DNA from: a bacterium 1xD42-87
Lineage (GTDB): Bacteria; Bacillota; Clostridia; Lachnospirales; Lachnospiraceae
DNA: 64,000 nt
Reading direction: 5' to 3'
Assembly (NCBI GenBank): GCA_003611805.1
Contig: RAYM01000041.1
Coordinates: 1-64,000, forward strand
The notes below the pieces were generated by a model that saw nothing but the letters and a program-made list of their open reading frames with translations, made no database searches and was not told the origin of the DNA. Of this stretch, positions 16,834 through 23,898 are shown piece by piece (position 1 is the stretch's first letter; each line of letters opens with the position of its first letter). The position numbers and the translations under genes were made by a program.

Positions 16834-17178
16834 TTGAACCAGAAACAGACGGATATTACAACAGGAAAGCAAATACGTCATCTGCGAACACAATCGGGAA
16901 TGACACAGGAAGAACTGGCTGGGAAATTGAATGTTACCCGGCAGGCGCTATCGAATTGGGAGAGAGATGTTAATGAACCCGATTTAAATACGTTGAAAAA
17001 AATTTGTTTTCTTTTTGGAGTCCACATGGACGATTTTGCGAAGGAGGTAATAACAAAAATGGAAACATGTGAAAAAAAGAGAAACGACAATTTAATAAGT
17101 ATGATATGGCAATTGGACTTTTTTATGGTGTCGGGATATTTCTTGGCATTGGTATTTTCTTTGTTGGCGGTTTTATGA
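16834..17178 (+). CDS. Xre/HTH regulator with disrupted membrane tail
   Basis: 114 residues from TTG 16834 after AGAGGAGGAACCATT. The HTH_3 domain (about 10-65) has GKQIRHLRTQSGMTQEELAG and ALSNWERDVNEPDLNTLKKI. After residue 82 (METCEKK) the frame gives a poor hydrophobic tail and stops at 17178, while the -1 frame continues with a proper two-segment membrane tail to 17288. The switch point is A_AAA_AAG at 17073-17079. Either a one-base homopolymer deletion has truncated the gene or a programmed -1 frameshift makes the long form. Confidence 0.75.
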   Translation: MNQKQTDITTGKQIRHLRTQSGMTQEELAGKLNVTRQALSNWERDVNEPDLNTLKKICFLFGVHMDDFAKEVITKMETCEKKRNDNLISMIWQLDFFMVSGYFLALVFSLLAVL

Positions 17179-17288
17179 CAATGTCGGGTGCAGGGTGGGG
17201 AGCATCACTATTTGGCGGTGGCTGTTTTTCTCTTGTATTTGGCTTGATATGCCATGCAGTTATTACATTGAGAAGAAATGACAAATGA
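17079..17288 (+). pseudogene. -1 frame membrane tail of the Xre regulator
   Basis: From the G of the slippery AAG the -1 frame reads EKRQFNKYDMAIGLFYGVGI and two glycine-rich membrane segments to TGA after ITLRRNDK. One extra A in the A7 run at 17072-17078 would join it to the HTH frame, giving a protein of about 151 residues. No separate start signal is convincing, although AAGGAGG (17041-17047) precedes an ATG at 17059 in the other frame. Confidence 0.55.
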
Positions 17289-17501
17289 TGACATATCCTG
17301 CTTTCTAGTCTTTTCGGTCATATCGCGTAAAAAAGCCGCTGCTTTTGGCTTTCCAATAGCGGCGGCAAAGGGAAATATCCTTTGAATACCTTACAGAAGA
17401 AAAGTTTTGCAGCATTATAAAAATAAAAGCCTATACCATTTTGGAAAGAAAAGATACATAATAGTCAAGACGGCAACAATCAGAAGTTATGGAGGGTAAC
17501 A

Positions 17502-18269
17502 ATGGAATATAGTAAGGAAGATTTAATGGAAGCAAAAAGGCAAATTTTGGGAGTGGGAGAGAACATGGGAACAGAGGAAAGCAAAAAGATCTGGGAGAAA
17601 AACGCACAATTTTGGGATGATGCAATGGGTGACGAATCCAATGAATTTCACAGAGAGGTAGTACGTCCCAAAGTAACGGAACTTCTCTCTCCTGATCCTT
17701 CGGATTACATTTTGGATATTGCGTGCGGCAATGGAAATTATTCTTCGTATCTTGCACAGAGAGGCGCTTCGGTCGTCGCTTTTGATTACAGCAAAAAAAT
17801 GATAGAATTGGCTAAAAGACGGCGATCACAATATGCAAAACAAATTGAGTTTTGCGTAGCGGATGCGACCAATAGAGAAAGCTTATTAGGATTAAAAAGA
17901 AATCGAGCCTTTACGAAAGCAGTTTCTAATATGGCAATTATGGATATTACGGATATTGAACCGCTTTTTATGGCTGTTTATGAACTATTGGAGGAAAACG
18001 GGATTTTTGTCTTTGCAACGCAGCACCCTTGTTTTATCACATTGACTGAAAAATATATGACACCGCACAGTTACTATGATATAGCGATCGAAGGGCAGCC
18101 GGAGGAGCAGATTTATTATCATCGTTCCATACAAGATATTTTTAACCTTTGTTTCAGAGCTGGATTTGTCATTGATGGATTTTATGAAGAATGTTTCAAA
18201 AACAATAAAGAAATTCCTATGGTAATGATAGTAAGGCTTAAAAAGGTAAAACGTGATAGCTTAAAATAA
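17502..18269 (+). CDS. class I SAM-dependent methyltransferase
   Basis: 255 residues from ATG 17502 with TATGGAGGGTAACA upstream. The SAM site is YILDIACGNGNYSSYLAQRG (residues about 68-87), followed by VVAFDYSKKMIELAKRR; a Methyltransf_11/25 fold. The first 15 residues (MEYSKEDLMEAKRQI) resemble an unrelated small protein common in clostridial mobile elements, and the real methyltransferase seems to start at ATG 17565 (MGTEESKKIWEKNAQ), so the N terminus looks like a fusion. Substrate unknown; it is cargo beside tet(32). Confidence 0.85.
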   Translation: MEYSKEDLMEAKRQILGVGENMGTEESKKIWEKNAQFWDDAMGDESNEFHREVVRPKVTELLSPDPSDYILDIACGNGNYSSYLAQRGASVVAFDYSKKMIELAKRRRSQYAKQIEFCVADATNRESLLGLKRNRAFTKAVSNMAIMDITDIEPLFMAVYELLEENGIFVFATQHPCFITLTEKYMTPHSYYDIAIEGQPEEQIYYHRSIQDIFNLCFRAGFVIDGFYEECFKNNKEIPMVMIVRLKKVKRDSLK

Positions 18270-18309
18270 ATTCAAGTTTGCCGGATAAATAGCAAACCCG
18301 GCCGAGCCA

Positions 18310-18348
18310 GTCAACGGTCAAGATGAACGGGCTTCGCCCGCCGTTGAC
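18310..18348. repeat. two-part hairpin between cargo and mobility core of element C
   Basis: GTCAACGG (18310-18317) pairs with CCGTTGAC (18341-18348), enclosing CGGGC-ttc-GCCCG. There is no T-run. It marks the transition from AT-rich cargo to GC-rich mobility genes. Confidence 0.5.
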
Positions 18349-18473
18349 AGCCCCGCCCGGTTTTGCAGTTAGGCAGTCAAGGAGCGACAGCCTAAAGTGC
18401 TGCCGCCCCTTACTATCATAAAAAGCAACTACTAACCAGCCACAGCCCTTTTGGGAGGAAAGGGGGATTTTCC

Positions 18474-18920
18474 ATGACCTGTACAGAAGAATATCGGGAA
18501 CATATCGAGTACACTTTCCATGCCTTTTGCAAAGTCGTTATCCGAAATGCAACGATCAACGCAGCGAGGACACGGAGCAGGAAGCACAAAAGAGAAATAT
18601 CCCTTGAATACCTCACAGACGAAAAGCACTACCCTTTAGGCACGACAGATGAATATTTCCAAGCCCCGGAGCCGGACGAGGAATACATACTTACCCTTTG
18701 CGGCGATACGGTCATTTTCAGCAGCGGTTTACTTGCGGAAGCCCTGTCACGGCTGGACGAACGGGAGCGGGAAATGATTTACCTGTCCTTTTTCAAGCGT
18801 ATTCCACAGCACGAAATTGGCAGACAGTACGGGCGCAGCCGCAGCACAGCGGGCTACCATATCCGAAAAGCCCTACGGCAGCTCCAAGCGGAAATGGAGG
18901 GAATGGCATATGAGAAATAA
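18474..18920 (+). CDS. sigma-70 family RNA polymerase sigma factor-like protein
   Basis: 148 residues. Region 4 is clear: EALSRLDEREREMIYLSFFK and the HTH IPQHEIGRQYGRSRSTAGYH near residues 90-135. Region 2 is reduced, as in Tn916 Orf7-type regulators. The stop overlaps the next HTH gene by 11 bp, the same gene pair that recurs at 51719-52394 in the outer ICE. It likely drives or activates the mobility genes of element C. Confidence 0.85.
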   Translation: MTCTEEYREHIEYTFHAFCKVVIRNATINAARTRSRKHKREISLEYLTDEKHYPLGTTDEYFQAPEPDEEYILTLCGDTVIFSSGLLAEALSRLDEREREMIYLSFFKRIPQHEIGRQYGRSRSTAGYHIRKALRQLQAEMEGMAYEK

Positions 18921-19113
18921 TAGGCTTCTCCCCTATGAAACAATCGTCCAAGCCGCCAGCGGGGAGCCGGAAGCGGTGGGAACTGTATTGCAGTATTACC
19001 GCCGCCGCATACAATGTGCCGCCCGTGTGAATGGACGGGTAGACCAAGATACAGAGGACTACATCACCCAGACGCTTCTCACAGCTATTTTCAAGTTCCG
19101 CTTTGGGAGATAG
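18910..19113 (+). CDS. helix-turn-helix (HTH_16-like) small regulator
   Basis: 67 residues from ATG 18910, overlapping the sigma gene. RLLPYETIVQAASGEPEAVG followed by VLQYYRRRIQ and EDYITQTLLTAIFKF match the small HTH protein found after Orf7-type sigma factors in Tn916-like elements (Orf8). It probably works with the preceding protein. Confidence 0.8.
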   Translation: MRNNRLLPYETIVQAASGEPEAVGTVLQYYRRRIQCAARVNGRVDQDTEDYITQTLLTAIFKFRFGR

Positions 19114-19158
19114 CCCTACCGCCTACAACTGAATAACCGCCGCTTCGCCGGCAACCAG

Positions 19159-19197
19159 AAAGCAGTAAATCTATTCAACAGATTTGCTGCTTTTTTT
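19159..19197 (+). terminator. intrinsic terminator
   Basis: AAAGCAGTAAATCT (19159-19172) pairs with AGATTTGCTGCTTT (19180-19193) and runs into T7. It ends the sigma/HTH transcript. Confidence 0.9.
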
Positions 19198-19335
19198 CGT
19201 TCCTGTTTGGCATTTTTGAAAATCCCCAGTATGAAAAAACAAAAGGGAAAATAGCCGCCGCAGTTGGCAAAATCCCTTACTTATCCGTAGAGGGTATCAA
19301 AGAAAAAAATACTGCCATTGTCCGCCTATTCCGGC

Positions 19336-19607
19336 TTGCGTGGTGTTGTAGGGAATAGAGGGGAAATTCTAAAAATCTCCGTCCATTTTGCTTTGCGTGG
19401 TGTTGTAGGTAGTGAAAGGAAAATTTTCAAGATAAGCCGGAATAGCGGGTAGCAAAGCCCTTTTGAAACGTTTTGTTAGCGGAAAGGACGGGAGCCGGGG
19501 AACGCCGGAGTTTTTCAGAGCAAGATTCTACCGAGGTGCCAAAATTCGCTCTCCGCTTATTTTTGCCCCTGCGGGAATCTTGTTGGGGAGTGCCTTCCCC
19601 AAACCCT
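19336..19607 (+). other. candidate oriT region of element C
   Basis: Non-coding DNA before mobC. A 17-bp direct repeat TTGCGTGGTGTTGTAGG occurs at 19336-19352 and 19393-19409. Further on, CAAGATTC (19521-19528) pairs with GAATCTTG (19575-19582), followed by the hairpin TTGGGGA/TCCCCAA and AAACCCTG. GTGTTGTAGG and the motif TTGTTGGG(G)AGTG..CCC(C)AAACCCT recur before the outer mobC (44631-44749), supporting a shared transfer-origin design. The nic position is not established. Confidence 0.6.
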
Positions 19608-19646
19608 GCTATGCGCCCTGTCGGGCGAGAAAGGAGGTCACAGACC

Positions 19647-20045
19647 ATGCGAAAGAAATACAATACGCCCCACCGCCGTCATGTGGTAAAGACCCGCATG
19701 ACCGATGAAGAATACGCCGACTTCACCGGGCGGCTGGCGGCTTATGAAATCAGCCAGTCCGAGTTTATCCGGCAAGCCATACGGAAAGCGACCATACGCC
19801 CCATTGTCACCGTTTCCCCGGTCAATGACGGGCTGCTTGCCGCCCTCTCCAAGCTCACGGCAGAGTACGGGAAAATCGGCGGCAACTTAAACCAGATTGC
19901 CCGGAGCCTGAACGAATACGGAAGCCCCTACCGGGGGCTGGAAAAGGAAGTGCGGGGAGCCGCCGCCGACCTTGCCGCCTTGAAGTTTGAAGTCTTGCAG
20001 AAAGTAGGTGAAGCCGTTGGCGATACTCAAACATATCAGCTCTAA
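19647..20045 (+). CDS. mobC: MobC relaxosome accessory protein of element C
   Basis: 132 residues from ATG 19647 after AAAGGAGGTCACAGACC. The N-terminal ribbon-helix-helix-like region, VVKTRMTDEEYADFTGRLAA, is followed by ISQSEFIRQAIRKA; the MobC core IGGNLNQIARSLNEYG lies near residue 75-90. It should bind oriT and help the relaxase. It overlaps the relaxase gene by 38 bp. Confidence 0.9.
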   Translation: MRKKYNTPHRRHVVKTRMTDEEYADFTGRLAAYEISQSEFIRQAIRKATIRPIVTVSPVNDGLLAALSKLTAEYGKIGGNLNQIARSLNEYGSPYRGLEKEVRGAAADLAALKFEVLQKVGEAVGDTQTYQL

Positions 20046-21639
20046 AAATGCCAACTACGGGGACGCTGAAAAATACCTCACATTCGAGCATGACGAGTTT
20101 ACCATGAAGCCCACCCTTGACGCAGACGGGCGGCTCATACCGAGGGTAGACTACCGCATATCCTCTCTGAATTGTGGCGGGGAGGATTTTGCCGTTGCCT
20201 GTATGCGCTCCAATCTCCGCTACGGCAAGAACCAGAAACGGGAGGACGTAAAGAGCCACCACTACATCATCAGCTTTGACCCACGGGACGGCCCGGACAA
20301 CGGCTTGACCGTTGATCGGGCGCAGGAGCTGGGCGAGAAGTTCTGCGCCGAGCATTTCCCCGGACACCAGGCCCTTGTCTGCACCCACCCGGACGGACAC
20401 AGCCACACCGAAAATATCCATGTGCATATCGTCATTAACAGTCTGCGGATTGCGGAGGTTCCCATGCTGCCCCACATGGACAGGCCAGCGGACAGGAAAG
20501 CAGGCTGCAAGCACCGCTGTACGGACGCAGCTATGAACTATCTGAAAGCCGAAGTCATGGAGATGTGCCACAGCGAGGGGCTTTACCAGATAGACCTTTT
20601 GAACGGCAGCAAAGAACGCATTACCGAGCGTGAGTATTGGGCGCAGAAGAAAGGACAGGCTGCCCTTGACAGAGCCAACGCCCCTATTGCTGCGGACGGT
20701 ATCGCGCCCCGGCAGACCAAGTTTGAAACGGATAAGGCGAAGCTGCGCCGGACTATCCGGGAAGCCCTTGCCGCTGCTTCCGGCTTTGATGAGTTTGCCG
20801 CCCTGCTTCTCCGGCATGGTGTGACCGTCAAGGAGAGCCGGGGGCGGCTAAGTTACCTCACGCCGGACAGGACGAAGCCAATTACCGCCCGGAAGCTGGG
20901 GGACGATTTTGACCGGGCTGCTGTCCTCTCCGTTTTGGAGCAGAACGCCGCCAGAGCCGCCGAAAAACCCGCAGCCATAGCGGAATACCCCGGCAGTATC
21001 AAAGACCGCTTACGGACGAAAAAAGAAGCGAAAAACGCCCCGAACAATGACGCTGTACAGCGCATGGTAGACATAGCCGCCAAGCGAGCCGAGGGGAAAG
21101 GACGGGGCTATGAGAAGTGGGCGACCATGCACAACCTCAAACAGATGTCGGCTACCCTCATGCTCTACCAGCAGTATGGCTTTTCTTCCCCGGACGAGCT
21201 GGACGCTGCCATTTCCGCAGCCAACACCGCCACGCAGGAGAGCCTTGCCGGACTGAAAGGGCTGGAAGCCGCTATCCGGGAGAAAAAGGAATTGCAGCGC
21301 AACCTTTTGGGCTATATCGGCACGAAGCCCGCCCGTGACGGTCTGAAAGCGCAGAAATCGGAGAAAGCCCGGAGAGCCTACCGGGAACAGCACGAAAGCG
21401 ATTTTATCATAGCGGACACAGCCGCCCGTTATTTCCGGGAGCATGGAATAACCAAGCTGCCAGCCAGCAAAGCCCTGCAAAGGGAGATTGAGCAGCTTAC
21501 CGTCCAGAAGAACGCCGGATATAACGACTACCGGGAGAAACGCCAGCGGGCGCAGGAGCTTCAGACAGTCAGACGCAATATCGACCAGATTTTAAGGGGC
21601 GCACCGAGCCAGCAGAAAAAGCGTGAACAGGAGCGTTAA
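20008..21639 (+). CDS. relaxase/mobilization nuclease (MOBP type) of element C
   Basis: 543 residues from GTG 20008. The N-terminal relaxase domain has NYGDAEKYL (candidate catalytic Tyr), HHYIISFDPRDG and the metal-binding motif HSHTENIHVHIVINS. The C-terminal half is helical and charged, ending in a basic tail. It nicks the oriT of element C and pilots the strand. It is only distantly similar to the outer-ICE relaxase (43124-44314), so both could act independently. Confidence 0.92.
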   Translation: MKPLAILKHISSKNANYGDAEKYLTFEHDEFTMKPTLDADGRLIPRVDYRISSLNCGGEDFAVACMRSNLRYGKNQKREDVKSHHYIISFDPRDGPDNGLTVDRAQELGEKFCAEHFPGHQALVCTHPDGHSHTENIHVHIVINSLRIAEVPMLPHMDRPADRKAGCKHRCTDAAMNYLKAEVMEMCHSEGLYQIDLLNGSKERITEREYWAQKKGQAALDRANAPIAADGIAPRQTKFETDKAKLRRTIREALAAASGFDEFAALLLRHGVTVKESRGRLSYLTPDRTKPITARKLGDDFDRAAVLSVLEQNAARAAEKPAAIAEYPGSIKDRLRTKKEAKNAPNNDAVQRMVDIAAKRAEGKGRGYEKWATMHNLKQMSATLMLYQQYGFSSPDELDAAISAANTATQESLAGLKGLEAAIREKKELQRNLLGYIGTKPARDGLKAQKSEKARRAYREQHESDFIIADTAARYFREHGITKLPASKALQREIEQLTVQKNAGYNDYREKRQRAQELQTVRRNIDQILRGAPSQQKKREQER

Positions 21640-21648
21640 AGACCGCCC

Positions 21649-21780
21649 CGAAATGATACCGAAACCCTACAAAAATACAGGTATGATATGAACCCTTACC
21701 GCAATACTCCCCGACTTCCAAACGGGGCTTACAGGGCAGAAAAAGCCCGAAAATGATACCGAGAACATACAGAAAATGCC
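21649..21780. repeat. two direct repeats with CCGAAA(A)TGATACCGA
   Basis: The same motif, followed by A-rich sequence with TACA, occurs at 21648-21678 and 21748-21780, with an intermediate GTATGATATGAACCC between them. The region has no gene and lies before a DnaD/DnaC-like replication pair. They may be iteron-like binding sites or promoters. Confidence 0.4.
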
Positions 21781-21825
21781 CCCTATCCCGCTACACCGAT
21801 AGGAACGGCAGAAAGGAGCTTACCA

Positions 21826-22017
21826 TTGCCGAGAATGAGCAAGAAGCGGCGGCTGGAATGGTCTTTCTTCCTCAACCACCGCAACCGTATCACTTACAAC
21901 GACCTATGCCGGGGCTGCACCCGTGACTGCAAACAGAGCTTCCGGGCGGTTATCATACTATGCCCTCGCTATTATTCCAAACGCTGGAAAAAGGAGGACG
22001 CAGCCTATGGCAGATAA
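21826..22017 (+). CDS. small Cys-containing basic protein, unknown
   Basis: 63 residues from TTG 21826, with GAAAGGAGCTTACCA upstream. KKRRLEWSFFLNHRNRITYN, CRGCTRDCKQSFRAV and CPRYYSKRWKKED give four Cys in a possible zinc or nucleic-acid-binding knuckle. The stop overlaps the next start. I recall it as a conserved neighbour in TnpX-type elements, but no function is known to me. Confidence 0.6.
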   Translation: MPRMSKKRRLEWSFFLNHRNRITYNDLCRGCTRDCKQSFRAVIILCPRYYSKRWKKEDAAYGR

Positions 22018-22765
22018 CCGCAAATATTACTACCTCAAGCTGAAAGAGAGCTATTTTGACGATGATGCAATCGTTCTGCTGGAAAGTATGCAGGACGGCG
22101 TTATCTATTCCAACATTCTCTTGAAGCTGTACTTGAAATCGCTGAAAAACGGCGGGAAATTGCAGCTTGACGAGAATATCCCCTACACCGCCCAGATGAT
22201 TGCGACCATTACCCGCCAGCAGGTAGGTACCGTAGAGAGAGCTTTGAAAATCTTTATGAAGCTGGGGCTTGTGGAGCCTTTGCCAAGCGGCGCACTCTAC
22301 ATGAGCAACATTGAGCTTTTAATCGGCCAGTCCTCTACCGAGGGGGAGCGCAAGCGCAGGGCGCGGCTGGCTTTGCAGGAACAAAAAGCCCTGCCGCAGA
22401 CAGGGGCGGACAAATGTCCACCATATCGAGCGGACATTTGTCCACCAGAGATAGAGATAGAGAAAGAGATAGATATAGAAATAGAAAAAGAGAGAGAGTT
22501 AGAAACGGGACACCCCGCCCCCGCCGCCTATGGCAGATACCACAATGTCATTCTTTCCGATACGGAGCTTGACGGGCTGAAAACAGAGCTTCCCGGCAAG
22601 TGGGAGTATTACATTGACCGCCTATCCTGCCATATCGCTTCCAGCGGGAGGAAATACAAGAGCCATGCAGCCACGATTTTCAAGTGGGCGCAGGAGGACG
22701 CAGCCAAGAAAGCCCCGAAAAAGGGCATACCCGATTATACCTGTAAGGAGGGCGAGAGCTTATGA
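22007..22765 (+). CDS. phage replisome organizer/DnaD-like N-terminal domain protein
   Basis: 252 residues from ATG 22007 with AAAAAGGAGGACGCAGCCT upstream. KYYYLKLKESYFDDDAIVLL and TRQQVGTVERALKIFMKLGL are the winged-helix replisome organizer domain (about 5-115). A low-complexity run of alternating Glu, Ile and Lys follows (about 155-172, encoded by a GAGATA-rich stretch). It probably loads replication proteins at the element origin together with the DnaC-like partner, whose gene overlaps by 4 bp. Confidence 0.85.
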   Translation: MADNRKYYYLKLKESYFDDDAIVLLESMQDGVIYSNILLKLYLKSLKNGGKLQLDENIPYTAQMIATITRQQVGTVERALKIFMKLGLVEPLPSGALYMSNIELLIGQSSTEGERKRRARLALQEQKALPQTGADKCPPYRADICPPEIEIEKEIDIEIEKERELETGHPAPAAYGRYHNVILSDTELDGLKTELPGKWEYYIDRLSCHIASSGRKYKSHAATIFKWAQEDAAKKAPKKGIPDYTCKEGESL

Positions 22766-23619
22766 CGAATGGATTTGATGAAATGATTTTGAATATGACC
22801 GACACCACGCCGGAGCCGGAGGACTACACCGGCGAGGACGGGCTTTTATACTGCGGGAAGTGCCACAAGCCCAAAGAGGGCTATTTCCCCAAAGAAACCG
22901 CCGCATGGCTGGGGCGTGACCGCCACCCGGCAGAATGTGACTGCCAGCGGGCAGAGCGTGAGGAACGGGAAGCCGCAGAGAAACAGCGCAGTCACCTTGA
23001 AACTGTCGAGCGGTTGAAGCGGCGGGGCTTTACAGACCCGGCTATGCAGGGCTGGACGTTTGAGAACGACAACGGCAAGTGCCCGCAAATGGAACACGCC
23101 CATTTCTATGTGGAGAACTGGGAAACCATGAAAGAGCGCAACATTGGCTATCTGCTATGGGGCGGCGTTGGCACAGGCAAGAGCTATTTTGCGGGCTGTA
23201 TCGCAAATGCCCTTATGGAGCGTGAAATCCCCGTGTGCATGACAAACTTTGCATTGATATTGGGTGACCTTGCCGCCAGCTTTGAGGGCAGGAATGAATA
23301 TATCTCCCGACTTTGCAGCTTCCCGCTGCTTATCCTTGACGATTTTGGAATGGAACGGGGAACGGAATACGGCTTAGAGCAGGTCTACAACGTGATTGAC
23401 AGCCGTTACCGCAGCGGCAGGCCGCTGATCGTCACGACTAATCTCACGCTGGAGGACTTGCAGCACCCGGAGGACACCGCCCACGCCCGCATTTATGACC
23501 GTCTGATTGAAATGTGTTCTCCTGTCCGCTTTACCGGGAGCAACTTCCGAAAAGCCACGGCGCAGGAGAAAATGGGACAACTGAAAAAGCTGATGAACAG
23601 AAAGGAGAGCCGCCTATGA
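22762..23619 (+). CDS. DnaC-like AAA+ ATPase (helicase loader)
   Basis: 285 residues. An N-terminal Cys cluster (CGKCHKPKEGYF and CDC near residues 33-65) suggests a zinc finger; Walker A LLWGGVGTGKSYFAGC near residue 130; Walker B LLILDDFGMERGT near 190; sensor LIVTTNLTLEDL. This is the DnaC/IstB-type loader found in Tn4451/TnpX-like elements. It acts with the DnaD-like protein encoded immediately upstream. Confidence 0.9.
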   Translation: MTNGFDEMILNMTDTTPEPEDYTGEDGLLYCGKCHKPKEGYFPKETAAWLGRDRHPAECDCQRAEREEREAAEKQRSHLETVERLKRRGFTDPAMQGWTFENDNGKCPQMEHAHFYVENWETMKERNIGYLLWGGVGTGKSYFAGCIANALMEREIPVCMTNFALILGDLAASFEGRNEYISRLCSFPLLILDDFGMERGTEYGLEQVYNVIDSRYRSGRPLIVTTNLTLEDLQHPEDTAHARIYDRLIEMCSPVRFTGSNFRKATAQEKMGQLKKLMNRKESRL

Positions 23620-23798
23620 CCAACACCCCAAAGAATGACCGCAGCACCCGCCGCCCGGATTGCGTGACGGAAATCCGCATAGGTAATTCTGTCCTTGTCG
23701 TTTCCGGCTATTTCAAGCAGGACACCACCGCCACCGCCGCCGATAAAATGCTGAAAGTGCTGGAAGCGGAAGCTGCTACACAAAAATCGGCAATTTGA
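23616..23798 (+). CDS. tnpW: transposon-encoded protein TnpW
   Basis: 60 residues; ATG 23616 overlaps the previous TGA, with AAAGGAGAGCCGCCT upstream. CVTEIRIGNSVLVVSGYFKQ followed by TAADKMLKVLEAEA is the TnpW pattern (pfam14202). It is encoded just before the recombinase, as usual for these elements. Role unknown. Confidence 0.85.
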   Translation: MTNTPKNDRSTRRPDCVTEIRIGNSVLVVSGYFKQDTTATAADKMLKVLEAEAATQKSAI

Positions 23799-23827
23799 CG
23801 GGACGTAAAGAAGCAGAAAGGACTGTA

Positions 23828-23880
23828 CAGCCAGCCCCGGCGTGTGGTATGATAGTCATACGGAATAGTGGGGCTGGCTG
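23828..23880 (+). promoter_or_regulatory. palindrome around the recombinase promoter
   Basis: CAGCCAGCCCC (23828-23838) and GGGGCTGGCTG (23870-23880) form a perfect 11-bp inverted repeat around GGTATGAT, a plausible -10. It sits 19 bp before the recombinase start. A repressor site or an RNA hairpin blocking translation are both possible. Confidence 0.55.
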
Positions 23881-23898
23881 TCGGAAATGGAGGACACT

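Noticed and set aside
22440..22505. GAGATA-rich short tandem repeat considered as a CRISPR or microsatellite locus
   Set aside because: It is coding low complexity (Glu/Ile/Lys run) inside the DnaD-like gene; no spacers and no repeats of CRISPR length.
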